A program made the translations under genes and the position numbers. Shown piece by piece: positions 1 to 6,575 of a stretch of DNA of 34,812 bases; position 1 is the first letter of the stretch, and each line of letters opens with the position of its first letter. The stretch comes from Marinospirillum insulare DSM 21763 (GTDB lineage: Bacteria > Pseudomonadota > Gammaproteobacteria > Pseudomonadales > Halomonadaceae). Location of the stretch: positions 1 to 34,812 of the forward strand of contig NZ_JMLW01000026.1 in assembly GCF_000686905.1 (NCBI RefSeq), read 5' to 3'. The notes under the pieces were generated by a model. The model worked only from the letters and a program-made list of their open reading frames with translations, was not told the origin of the DNA and did no database searches.

Positions 1-346
1 CATTAAAGTACTCGCCGGCCTACCCATCAAAGCCGTTTACAAGTTTAGACGAAGCCCGAAAATGGGTACTGAGCTTTACTACTTGGTATAACAACGAGCA
101 CTGCCATAGTGGTATTAAATTTGTTACACCAGCGCAACGTCACAATGGTGAAGATAAAGCTGTTTTACAGCAGCGTAACGCTGCTTACGAAACGGCTAAA
201 GCAGCCCATCCAGCACGCTGGAAAGGACGCAAAACACGTAACTGGGTGCATGAAAATGAAGTTTGGCTTAACCCACCAAAAGAGAAGGCTGAAGATCAAG
301 CGAACTTGAAACAAGTTGCTTAGAATAACGGACAACTAGCTTGACA
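1..346 (+). mobile_element. 3' end of an IS3-family insertion sequence, cut by the window edge
   Basis: The window opens inside an IS3-type transposase gene. After its stop codon the sequence continues to a candidate right end. Read on the reverse strand, 346 down to 329 begins TGTCAAGCTAGTTGTCCG, with the terminal TG typical of IS3-family ends. The left end and the orfA part lie outside the window, so completeness and target duplication cannot be judged. The assignment to the IS3 family rests on the protein; the exact boundary is an inference. Confidence 0.6.
3..323 (+). CDS. IS3-family transposase OrfB (integrase core), C-terminal fragment
   Basis: The open frame runs in from the window edge and ends at TAG 321-323, giving 106 residues. 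It shows the end of an rve-type integrase core: an LSFTTWYNNEHCHSGIKFVTP stretch, matching the W-Y-N-x-x-R/H-x-H-S-x-I pattern that follows the catalytic Glu region of IS3 OrfB proteins. A basic tail follows with ARWKGRKTRNW and EVWLNP, which is common in this group. The DDE residues themselves lie upstream of the window. It catalyses cut-and-circularise transposition of its own element. Whether the full gene is intact is unknown. A different frame over 109-309 is only a shadow of this gene. Confidence 0.8.
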   Translation, partial: LKYSPAYPSKPFTSLDEARKWVLSFTTWYNNEHCHSGIKFVTPAQRHNGEDKAVLQQRNAAYETAKAAHPARWKGRKTRNWVHENEVWLNPPKEKAEDQANLKQVA

Positions 347-366
347 GAGGCCGCGATTTAATTAAA

Positions 367-394
367 TTGACTATTTCACATGAATGGCTATGAT
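367..394 (+). promoter_or_regulatory. Candidate sigma-70 promoter of the Phd/ParE locus
   Basis: TTGACT (367-372) and TATGAT (389-394) are separated by 16 bases, each one mismatch from consensus. They lie 32 bases before the antitoxin ATG, a suitable distance for a promoter with a short leader. It lies just outside the IS3 end. Seen in sequence; promoter activity is inferred. Confidence 0.5.
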
Positions 395-425
395 CTGACT
401 GTCACTCTAAGATTGGAGCTTGATC

Positions 426-668
426 ATGCAAACATTAACTGCAAACGATGCTAAACGTAATTTTGGCGAGCTACTTCTAAATGCTCAACGTCAACCAATC
501 AAGATTAGTAAAAACAGTAAAGATGCTGTTGTCGTTATGTCTATACACGACTATGAAGAACTTGAAGTGATGAAAGCTGAGTACCTAAAACACTGCTTTA
601 ACTCAGCTAAAGAAGACTTAGCTCAAGGCAAGGTAGTTGCCGGTGAAAGTTTCCTGAATGCACTGTAG
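426..668 (+). CDS. Phd/YefM-family antitoxin
   Basis: An 80-residue protein starting MQTLTANDAKRNFGELLLNA, the typical N-terminal DNA-binding fold of Phd/YefM antitoxins (T-x-x-x-A-R/K-x-x-F-x-x-L). It continues with the VVVMSIHDYEEL strand-helix. The C-terminal tail (about residues 50-80) is acidic and is expected to wrap the toxin. The ATG at 426 is chosen over the TTG at 420 because GGAG at 415-418 sits 7 bases before it. It would neutralise the neighbouring ParE-like toxin and autorepress the promoter at 367-394. The family call is firm; the partner is inferred from order. Confidence 0.85.
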   Translation: MQTLTANDAKRNFGELLLNAQRQPIKISKNSKDAVVVMSIHDYEELEVMKAEYLKHCFNSAKEDLAQGKVVAGESFLNAL

Positions 669-706
669 CCTACCCTAGGCAAAAGAAAGCATGCAAACTA
701 AGTAAG

Positions 707-937
707 TTGGCGCAGTCACATTTGCGTAACATCAAAAACTACAAAGACACCCTTCTAACAGGGCTTCAGATGCTTGCTGAAAATCCAGCGGTAGGAAGAA
801 GCTGTGATGACCTCCACCTTAATGGATTTTACTTTCCAGTTGGTAAGCATATTGCTTACTTTACTAAAGAAGATGACTTTATTTTAGTCGTAGCTATTCT
901 AGGGCGCTCACAATTACCACAGAACCATTTGAGGTAA
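707..937 (+). CDS. ParE/RelE-like toxin, shortened and probably inactive
   Basis: Only 76 residues from a TTG start, against about 95-100 usual for this family. The C-terminal half is well preserved: GLQMLAENPAVGRSCDDL, GFYFPVGKHIAYF, ILVVAILGRSQLPQNHL. The N-terminal half is damaged. NIKNY runs straight into KDTLL, where I would expect an extra stretch of roughly 13-15 residues covering a helix end. No ATG or GTG lies in this frame between the antitoxin stop and 707, and the Shine-Dalgarno is weak. The frame remains open upstream and reads YPRQKKACKLSK just before the TTG, which looks like a displaced native N-terminus. I infer an internal deletion plus start loss. A functional truncated toxin is less likely but possible. 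Confidence 0.6.
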   Translation: MAQSHLRNIKNYKDTLLTGLQMLAENPAVGRSCDDLHLNGFYFPVGKHIAYFTKEDDFILVVAILGRSQLPQNHLR

Positions 938-1085
938 CGGGTTAAACATCACCTAAAAATAAAGACTCAATGAATTCATTTAGGCTGACCTTTAAGGTTA
1001 GGGTTATCACACACTTCTATGGCGGCATAAAAACAATCGGCATCAATATGAATGATTTTTCTAGTAGCCAAAGCTTATAGCTCTT

Positions 1086-1703
1086 TTAATTAAGTTGTAC
1101 GAGGGATAGCAGTGCTGGGTCATCTGCATGCTCTAAAAGAATCTGCTTTACTCGCGCTTGCCAAAGACGTGCAAATTCTAACTGTTGTTCAGGCGTTTCT
1201 CTATTTTGAATGACTGCTTGCATACGTTCTGGCTGAGTAGTATCAGCAGGTACACGGTGCGCATCAAAAAACACCTTAACCGCAGCGCCAGTATCTAGCC
1301 GTTCAAAACGCACTTCAGGGTTATGGGTATCTTCTGAAGCAAAGCTAAGTAAACCATTACGACCAAAGCGTGGACCAATGCCCTTAAAACCAGCCTGAGT
1401 TGCTGCACCAGTAATTAGCGTTAATACCTGAGCCACTACGCCGGTTGTTCCTTGAGTTTCAGGTGCTGACATGTGAACACTTATATTGCCTCGCTCCGGT
1501 ACTGCATCAGGATACAGTGCTTTTAAAGCAGCCCGTGCCGTAAGAAAAGCACCGGCAACTGTTGGGCAAGAGTGCCCAGCCAACTTAACTACATCCACAT
1601 AGCGGTATTCAATTACACCATCGGTAGCACTACCTAATAGCTGGGCTAAAGGATCACGCATAAGAATTGTCGGTGCAGCTTCAAAAAAACTAGGGAAGGT
1701 CAT
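1086..1703 (-). CDS. FmdE-like protein
   Basis: A 205-residue protein that I place in the FmdE-like family (named for a gene in methanogen formylmethanofuran dehydrogenase operons), although bacteria carrying it make no methane. The signature is AGHSCPTVAGAFL with His44 and Cys46, a likely metal or cofactor site, followed by a long helix and a glycine-rich FKGIGPRFGRNGL segment at about 110-125. No signal peptide or membrane segment is visible, so it is probably cytoplasmic. The start is ATG 1703 rather than 1718, because AGGAG lies 6 bases before 1703 and inside the longer frame. It is a single gene flanked by toxin-antitoxin loci. The biochemical role is not known to me. Confidence 0.6.
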   Translation of the reverse strand: MTFPSFFEAAPTILMRDPLAQLLGSATDGVIEYRYVDVVKLAGHSCPTVAGAFLTARAALKALYPDAVPERGNISVHMSAPETQGTTGVVAQVLTLITGAATQAGFKGIGPRFGRNGLLSFASEDTHNPEVRFERLDTGAAVKVFFDAHRVPADTTQPERMQAVIQNRETPEQQLEFARLWQARVKQILLEHADDPALLSLVQLN

Positions 1704-1722
1704 AGTAATCTCCTGCATAGCA

Positions 1723-1750
1723 ATTATTGTTTAAGCATTGCTTCTGTTAA
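1723..1750 (-). promoter_or_regulatory. Candidate promoter of the FmdE-like gene
   Basis: On the minus strand TTAACA (1750-1745) and AATAAT (1728-1723) are 16 bases apart, each one mismatch from the sigma-70 consensus. The predicted start point falls a few bases before the AGGAG that precedes ATG 1703, which supports that start codon. Confidence 0.4.
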
Positions 1751-1843
1751 TCGTGATTAGGGTAGGTGAAGCCGAGACCAGGCACTAGCTAACAGTATAA
1801 GTACGGCAATACTGATTTAGTTCTATCCGAAGTTGAATCAATG

Positions 1844-3097
1844 CTATTGACGAATAGCTATTAGATTTTTATTTAGCGTCTGTTGGATCTGCTTTAATGT
1901 TGCAGGCCGAATCTCTTGATAAAAAAACTCAGTGCATAGCGCACTAAACTGGCTCGCGACTGTAGCGAACTTATCAATCATTTTATCGACTTCACTAGCC
2001 GAAATGCTTGCGACCTTTGCTAGCGCCAAAACAGCACCCCTTGAAATAACCTGAGCTTCTCCTATAACACTCATTTGATGATAGCCATTAGGTCCTTCGT
2101 TATAGGTCAGATCATAGGCAGGTGCTAAAGCCCATCTTCGTTGTTGGTTTAATACGTAAGAAAAGTTTTTAGTATGGTCATCACGATTATTAAATATGAC
2201 ATTAAATAAAGCACGTGCAAAGGCATCTTTTACGGCGCTGTCATCACCTTGGGTAATATGCCCAGTGGCACGAATGAAGCCATCGTAATCACAGTTTGGA
2301 ATACGAAAATCAGTATTTAAATAACCAGCCAAGGACTGCATGGGAACACGAAGCTCACCTTGTCGATCAAAACGTTTAGCACCAAAAGCAGCTAAATCAG
2401 AGCCTAAATCAAAATACTCAACCTGCGGCACATCAAGGCCACACTGAAATGCACAAGCAGCATAAATATACTCAATTGCACACACTTCAAAATGCTCTGA
2501 CTTAGCTGGAAACTTAATCAGCCAAGGTTCAGCACCTTCAAAGTTTACAGTGCTGGTACGTTGACTTTCTTCACAGCGATAAACCAAAGCTTTGGGTCGC
2601 GCACCTTGCGGCGAACCACCCATATCAACGAGTTGAGCGAGCAACTCCGAATCATCACCCTCTAGCACTGCTTGTGCTTCTCGTGCCAGCAAATCCAGCG
2701 GAATGTCTTGTGTACTTTTGTCTGTCAGTGAAACTTCAGGATGGAATGAAAAAGCACCCATCGCGGTATCGCTGATATGAGTTAAGCGCTCTAATACTGT
2801 GACTTGACTAGGATCAATACCACGCTTACGGAATAGTCTATCCATCAACAAGCGTCCCCAGCCATCAGGGAGCGCATCGGCCAGCACACCCGGCAAACGC
2901 TCATTAAAGCTTGGAAAGTCAGAGTAGGTGCGTGAATTTAATGGCAAGTGCAACGCAGATAGCTCTAATCCTTGCCGCAGGGCTTCGGGTGTATATTCAA
3001 ATAAAATAGGTGAATTCTGGGTTGTGGCCATGGCCAAGGTTCCCCAATGCCAGCGCTCACCCCAGCCCTCATAAAATACATTTACCTGAGCAACCAT
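1844..3097 (-). CDS. hipA: HipA-family serine/threonine kinase toxin
   Basis: A 417-residue HipA-family protein. The N-terminal HipA-like domain (about 1-120) includes FNERLPGVLADALPDGWGR. A glycine-rich loop GGSPQGARPKAL (160-171) follows, then the kinase lobe with Lys195 in WLIKFP. The catalytic loop is NNRDDHTKNFS, where the D-x-H pattern points to Asp306 as catalytic base, and the metal-binding Asp329 is in YDLTY. In E. coli, HipA phosphorylates glutamyl-tRNA synthetase; the substrate here cannot be told. All kinase motifs are present, so it looks intact. Its ATG shares one base with the stop of the upstream HTH gene (TGATG), indicating translational coupling. Confidence 0.88.
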   Translation of the reverse strand: MVAQVNVFYEGWGERWHWGTLAMATTQNSPILFEYTPEALRQGLELSALHLPLNSRTYSDFPSFNERLPGVLADALPDGWGRLLMDRLFRKRGIDPSQVTVLERLTHISDTAMGAFSFHPEVSLTDKSTQDIPLDLLAREAQAVLEGDDSELLAQLVDMGGSPQGARPKALVYRCEESQRTSTVNFEGAEPWLIKFPAKSEHFEVCAIEYIYAACAFQCGLDVPQVEYFDLGSDLAAFGAKRFDRQGELRVPMQSLAGYLNTDFRIPNCDYDGFIRATGHITQGDDSAVKDAFARALFNVIFNNRDDHTKNFSYVLNQQRRWALAPAYDLTYNEGPNGYHQMSVIGEAQVISRGAVLALAKVASISASEVDKMIDKFATVASQFSALCTEFFYQEIRPATLKQIQQTLNKNLIAIRQ

Positions 3098-3513
3098 CAG
3101 TCACTAGTCTCATCGTTAGTATTAAAGAGATTTTTATCCCATAGCTTTGCACGAGATGATGCAGGCTCTATATCAGGCATAGATTTGTTCACTTTAAGAA
3201 CAGGTTTAACTTGAGATCGTGCGCGCTGGCGTTTAGGTGCAGCCGATAACTGCTCCAGCTCAGCAATTGTCAGTGTTCGTTGAGTAAATAACTCTTGTAA
3301 TTCAGCTTGTAAACCCAACGCAAACACAGTTTTAATAAAGGTTTCTAAGCTGGTGTTTTTACCATTTTCTAAACCCGACACAGTGGGCACCGAGACCCCC
3401 AAACGCTTAGCCAAATTAGCCTGGGTCAGATTTTGTTTTAGCCTGTGCTGTTGCAAGCGCGAACCCAGCTCAAGCGCGACCTCGTCAGGACGCATCAACC
3501 CAATAAAAGACAT
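3097..3513 (-). CDS. hipB: HipB-type XRE-family antitoxin/repressor
   Basis: 138 residues. An XRE helix-turn-helix lies at about 18-70 (LGSRLQQHRLKQNLTQANLAK, then VSVPTVSGLENGK and SLETFIKTVFALGL), the usual HipB fold that binds HipA and operator DNA. The C-terminal half (about 80-138) is a basic, then acidic tail ending NTNDETSD and is much longer than in E. coli HipB (88 residues). ATG 3513 is preferred to GTG 3522 because GAGTGG lies 6 bases before it. Gene order hipB then hipA, with a one-base overlap, is standard for this toxin-antitoxin pair, and autorepression is expected. Confidence 0.85.
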   Translation of the reverse strand: MSFIGLMRPDEVALELGSRLQQHRLKQNLTQANLAKRLGVSVPTVSGLENGKNTSLETFIKTVFALGLQAELQELFTQRTLTIAELEQLSAAPKRQRARSQVKPVLKVNKSMPDIEPASSRAKLWDKNLFNTNDETSD

Positions 3514-3548
3514 TGTAGCCACTCACTCAAGATTAACCATAAATATAC

Positions 3549-3577
3549 TTTATAATAACACCTAAAAAGCTGCTTAA
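3549..3577 (-). promoter_or_regulatory. Candidate hipBA promoter
   Basis: On the minus strand a -10-like TATAAA (3554-3549) sits 17 bases from TTAAGC (3577-3572), a poor -35 with three matches. It is 36 bases before the hipB ATG. No clear TATCC-N8-GGATA operator of the E. coli kind is visible. Confidence 0.3.
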
Positions 3578-3714
3578 CATTAAATATAGCTTGCTTTAGC
3601 TGCAGAAAGGTCACTCGCGCTATTTTTCTTCAAGCTGCTCCTCCCAAATCACTACTACCTATACTAATAAGTAAAAGCCCCCTCCGTCACACTCGTTGTT
3701 TGAACCAACCATAG

Positions 3715-3846
3715 CTAGGCGTTTAAAAACTTTAGGGGTTGAAGCTGTGAAAGATTGAGTCTTTTACTTGCTTGCCAAATCCCATAATTATCTTGCATAG
3801 CTAACCAGCTCTGAGGAGCACGACCTAAAACTTTAGAGCGCCCAAT
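3715..3846 (-). pseudogene. HigA-family antitoxin, C-terminal remnant
   Basis: This 43-codon open stretch lies in the 364-base gap between hipB and yoeB. It reads SKVLGRAPQSWLAMQDNY and then GIWQASKRLNL, ending at TAG 3715-3717. The pattern G-R-x-P-x-S-W-L-x-M-Q-x-x-Y-x-x-W-Q-A is the conserved C-terminal region of HigA (XRE family) antitoxins. Upstream the frame meets TAA at 3847-3849 and the helix-turn-helix half is missing, so this is a fragment with no plausible start. No HigB toxin is seen beside it. The remainder of the gap (3578-3714) holds nothing I recognise. Confidence 0.6.
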
Positions 3847-3877
3847 TTAAGAACTTCCTTTGTGGCTCGCTTAATAT

Positions 3878-4147
3878 TTAGTAGTGGTAACGACATGAAA
3901 TTATCGTTATCGCTTGATCATCGACTGCGTAAACAAGCCTATTAGTGTCATCAATACGACGAGACCAAAAACCAGATAAGCTCTCTTTTAACGGCTCAGG
4001 TTTACCGATGCCCTCAAATGGAGAGTGCTTAACATCATTAATGAGTTTGTTGATGCGCTTGAGTTTTTTCTTGTCTTGAGTTTGCCAATACAGGTAGTCA
4101 TCCCAAGCATCATCAGTCCACGATAGTAAACGTTGACTACTACTCAT
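3878..4147 (-). CDS. yoeB: YoeB ribosome-dependent mRNA interferase toxin
   Basis: An 89-residue protein closely resembling E. coli YoeB: WDDYLYWQTQDKK, GKPEPLK, LSGFWSRRI, RLVYAV, and the terminal RYHY. Residues matching the E. coli catalytic set Glu46, Arg65, His83 and Tyr84 are present as Glu51, Arg70, His88 and Tyr89, so the toxin looks catalytically intact. YoeB cleaves mRNA at the ribosomal A site. The N-terminus is about five residues longer than in E. coli. ATG 4147 is used; an alternative TTG lies one codon earlier. It overlaps the end of yefM by 8 bases, as expected for a coupled operon. Confidence 0.93.
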   Translation of the reverse strand: MSSSQRLLSWTDDAWDDYLYWQTQDKKKLKRINKLINDVKHSPFEGIGKPEPLKESLSGFWSRRIDDTNRLVYAVDDQAITIISCRYHY

Positions 4148-4394
4148 CAATTAACTCTCGTGCTGTTGTTTTACCAGCACGGTACTGTGTTATCGAACGG
4201 TTTAGGTGTTCAGCGTTTTGAGGAGAGCGTAGTAAATGAACTGTCTCCATAAGGCTATTATAGTAATCTAAAGGCATTACCACAGCATCTTCAGAATCAC
4301 GGCGTGTAATAACTGTTGTATCAGCATCATTAACCACACTATCCAAAACAGCTTTGAGACCATTTCTAGCTTCAGTAAAAGATACGATTCTCAT
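4140..4394 (-). CDS. yefM: YefM antitoxin
   Basis: An 84-residue YefM/Phd-family antitoxin: MRIVSFTEARNGLKAVLD, then TTVITRR, EDAVVMPLDYYNSLMET, HLLRSPQNAEHL and an acidic C-terminal tail that would occupy the YoeB active site. The ATG at 4394 is chosen over an upstream start at 4442 because AGAGG lies 5 bases before it and because the homologous protein begins M-R-T-I-S-Y-S-E-A-R. It sits directly upstream of yoeB and should repress its own promoter through the TGTACA sites at 4408 and 4449. Confidence 0.93.
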   Translation of the reverse strand: MRIVSFTEARNGLKAVLDSVVNDADTTVITRRDSEDAVVMPLDYYNSLMETVHLLRSPQNAEHLNRSITQYRAGKTTARELIDE

Positions 4395-4407
4395 AAGAAC
4401 CTCTACA

Positions 4408-4454
4408 TGTACATTTAATGGAACAGGTATAGTCTTCACCACCCTACTTGTACA
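4408..4454 (-). promoter_or_regulatory. yefM-yoeB promoter and paired TGTACA operator motifs
   Basis: Two copies of the palindromic hexamer TGTACA lie at 4408-4413 (within ACATGTACAT) and 4449-4454 (within CTTGTACAG), with centres 41 bases apart. The E. coli yefM-yoeB operator is known to use TGTACA cores. On the minus strand the upstream copy can serve as a -35 (4454-4449), and TATACC (4431-4426) as a -10 with a 17-base spacer. The other copy lies between the -10 and the ribosome binding site. Repressor occupancy would therefore block the promoter. The motif is seen directly; its binding is inferred. Confidence 0.6.
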
Positions 4455-4533
4455 GTAAACTGAACACGTGATATTTCCTGCTAAAAAGAAAAGCTAAGTA
4501 AGTTGGTGCCTAAGCAAGGAGTTGTAGGTAACC

Positions 4534-4563
4534 AAAAAAGCAACAAGTCGGAAGCAATCCGAC
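4534..4563 (-). terminator. Candidate terminator of the 82-residue zinc-ribbon gene
   Basis: Arms GTCGGA (4547-4552) and TCCGAC (4558-4563) enclose a five-base loop. On the minus strand the hairpin is followed by TTGTTGCTTTTTT. It lies about 50 bases past the stop of the gene at 4616-4864. The stem is only six base pairs, so strength is uncertain. Confidence 0.45.
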
Positions 4564-4615
4564 CTGCGTACCTTAACTAAACGTACTGCTCCAAAAAGTA
4601 CTAAGGTATTGAAGC

Positions 4616-4864
4616 CTACTTCTTAAAAAGTCTGAGCAAACTTCTTAGCAGGCCGAAGGGTGTAATTGGAGTAAGTGCTGGATCAACTTGTCTATGATAA
4701 CGGAACGGACTTGGCTCTATTTTAAATTTTAAGCAGGCTTTACCGCATGCAGGGCAGTTTGTTGGCATATCATTCTGATCAATTACATCACAGCTAGGTA
4801 CATAGCGTTTGCTCCAACCACAGCAAAGGCAAGTAAAACGATAAGGGGAAAAAGGAATGGGCAT
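4616..4864 (-). CDS. Small zinc-ribbon protein (82 residues), function unknown
   Basis: A short protein with two CxxC knuckles, TCLCCGW (Cys12, Cys15) and NCPACG (Cys37, Cys40), spaced like a zinc ribbon. Extra cysteines lie at 14, 25 and 44. The C-terminus is basic and hydrophobic (LLRSLLRLFKK), possibly an amphipathic helix. An excellent AAGGAG lies 6 bases before ATG 4864, which argues that the gene is real. It resembles the protein encoded just upstream at 4935-5108 in the C-x-x-C-x-W ... C-P-x-C pattern, so the two may be diverged paralogues. I do not recognise a functional family. Confidence 0.7.
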   Translation of the reverse strand: MPIPFSPYRFTCLCCGWSKRYVPSCDVIDQNDMPTNCPACGKACLKFKIEPSPFRYHRQVDPALTPITPFGLLRSLLRLFKK

Positions 4865-4934
4865 AATTAACTCCTTGTATTACTTAATTTCCAGCTAGTC
4901 TTGGCCAGTGATAGTATGCAGCTGATTAGCAAAG

Positions 4935-5108
4935 CTACACCTCTGCTTTATTTAAAAACTCGATAACGGTCTCATCTGTACCGCAACATGGGCAGGCTTG
5001 AACTAGGCATTCTGTTTGTGCTGTATTCTGATAGCGCACTGGCTGAAGCTGAAGTATCCAGTCGCATTGCGTACATTTTATAGTGAGCAAGTCTAAATTC
5101 CGCTGCAT
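4935..5108 (-). CDS. Small zinc-ribbon protein (57 residues), function unknown
   Basis: From ATG 5108 the protein carries KCTQCDW (Cys12, Cys15) and ACPCCG (Cys39-Cys42), a four-cysteine zinc ribbon. Its layout matches the downstream 82-residue neighbour. A longer frame extends to 5243. I prefer 5108 because the extra residues are basic and unconserved-looking and overlap the leader of the divergent transporter gene, and because AGGA lies 8 bases before this ATG. A start at the ATG 5180 cannot be excluded. The two ribbon genes are about 70 bases apart on the same strand and may be co-transcribed. No function can be assigned. Confidence 0.6.
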   Translation of the reverse strand: MQRNLDLLTIKCTQCDWILQLQPVRYQNTAQTECLVQACPCCGTDETVIEFLNKAEV

Positions 5109-5251
5109 AATCTCTATCCTTTTAGGTCTTTCTTTTAATCTACCTCCTCCAAACGTCAATATGCGTCGCTTAACCCCCATGACAAACACACCAAGCCGTG
5201 TATCATTGCAGATCGTTTCGCCACTTACTGCCAAGGATCTCACTGCTTAAT

Positions 5252-6481
5252 ATGTTACCCGTCACCTCTACTAAAAAAAGCCCTAGCCCCTTGGTTTTTA
5301 TTTTATTAATGATTCTGGTTGGGCTAAATTTACGCCCTGCTTTATCGTCTTTAGCCCCTTTGCTACCACGCATTGAAGGTGAAGGGGTTTTATCTGTTTT
5401 AGTGCTTTCATCCCTTACCACCTTGCCTGTTTTGTGCTTGGGCTTGTTTGCACCTTTTGCACCTTGGTTAGCCCAGCGCCTAGGTATGGAGCGCAGTCTT
5501 GCTTTGGCTCTGATTGTATTATCGGCTGGTTTAGCCTTGCGTGGCTTTAGTCATGCACCTTTACTTTTTACAGGCACCATAATGGCTGGTGCTGCTATAG
5601 GTATTTTGGGTACTTTATTACCCGCATTAGTTAAGCGTGAATTAGCAGATAAAGCTGATTTAATGACTGGCGTATATACCATGGCGCTGTGTTTAGGGGG
5701 TGCTTTAGGTGCGGGTCTAAGCATTCCCTTAGCCAATCTTTTAGGCAGCTGGTCTTTTAGCTTAATGGCTTGGGCTAGTCTTTCGCTAACTGCCCTCTTA
5801 GCTTGGTGGTTAATCATGCCTCAACCTTTGCCAGAAATTCAGCCTAAAGCTTCTAACAAACGTATCCGTAGCTTGTTAAAACAGCCTTTGGCTTGGCAGG
5901 TGATGTTGCTTATGGGTAGTCAATCCTCCTTGGCTTATATAGTGTTTGGCTGGCTGCCTACCTTGTTGGTTAGACAGGGTTACAGCGAAAGTGAAGCGGG
6001 TTGGTTGATGGGGCTTTCAATTCTTACCCAGTTATCGTCTGCTATTGCTGCTCCTTGGATAGCGCGCATGAGTAAAGATCAACGCCCTGCACTGATGCTG
6101 GTCCTTGTTTTAATTGGCCTAGGGTTATGGATGCTTCTACTTGGCTCTCCTGCACTGCGTTGGCCAGGATCTATAGTGTTGGGGTTAGGTCAGGGTGGGT
6201 CTTTTAGTCTAGCCTTAACACTGATTGTTTTACGCAGTGGTAATAGCAAAATTGCAGGTGAACTATCTGCATTGGCTCAAGGTGGCGGTTATGCTTTAGC
6301 AGCTATGGGGCCGCTAGTTGTTGGATTCATGCTCGATGCCAACCTCAGTATTCAAGCTATAGCTCAGTTGCTTTTTGCTATTTTAGCGTTTGCTGCGGCT
6401 ATGGCACTTTTGGCGGGTAGAAAACGCTGCCTTGAGTCAAATGCGCAAGGTGAGTTTATAACCGTTAACCAGCGCACTTAA
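5252..6481 (+). CDS. MFS transporter, CynX/NimT family
   Basis: A 409-residue, highly hydrophobic protein with about 12 predicted membrane helices, in the inner membrane. The first helix carries ILVGLNLRPALSSLAPLLPRI, the N-L-R-P-A signature of the CynX/NimT branch of the major facilitator superfamily (cyanate and 2-nitroimidazole transport-related proteins). A central cytoplasmic loop (PEIQPKASNKRIRSLLKQP) separates two six-helix halves. The ATG at 5252 starts just before the charged N-terminus; a GTG at 5198 would add 18 unlikely residues. The nearest purine-rich element (AAGGA at about 5233) is distant, so the start is moderately certain. Neither neighbour hints at a substrate, which is unknown. 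Confidence 0.85.
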   Translation: MLPVTSTKKSPSPLVFILLMILVGLNLRPALSSLAPLLPRIEGEGVLSVLVLSSLTTLPVLCLGLFAPFAPWLAQRLGMERSLALALIVLSAGLALRGFSHAPLLFTGTIMAGAAIGILGTLLPALVKRELADKADLMTGVYTMALCLGGALGAGLSIPLANLLGSWSFSLMAWASLSLTALLAWWLIMPQPLPEIQPKASNKRIRSLLKQPLAWQVMLLMGSQSSLAYIVFGWLPTLLVRQGYSESEAGWLMGLSILTQLSSAIAAPWIARMSKDQRPALMLVLVLIGLGLWMLLLGSPALRWPGSIVLGLGQGGSFSLALTLIVLRSGNSKIAGELSALAQGGGYALAAMGPLVVGFMLDANLSIQAIAQLLFAILAFAAAMALLAGRKRCLESNAQGEFITVNQRT

Positions 6482-6575
6482 CCTAGGGTGAATCACTGCG
6501 TACAAGCTTTATGACTAGCAACTAAACAGTTTCTAGTGGAAAGTGCTAGCCAAACTTAGATACGAAGTTTATTTA

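Noticed and set aside
109-309. Open frame inside the transposase fragment
   Set aside because: It is out of frame with the clear IS3 transposase reading and has no family features.
341-346. TTGACA at the IS end as an outward -35
   Set aside because: No -10-like sequence follows at 16-18 bases; the promoter at 367-394 is better.
938-1085. Short inverted repeats (CCTAAA/TTTAGG, ACCTT/AAGGT) as a terminator
   Set aside because: Arms of five or six bases with no T-run on either strand.
1-4500. Possible superintegron, suggested by clustered toxin-antitoxin genes
   Set aside because: No attC-like inverted repeats separate the genes, and gene orientations are mixed with irregular spacing.
5203-5817. 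Minus-strand frames across the transporter gene
   Set aside because: Shadows of a clearly coding membrane protein; no own ribosome binding site or family motif.
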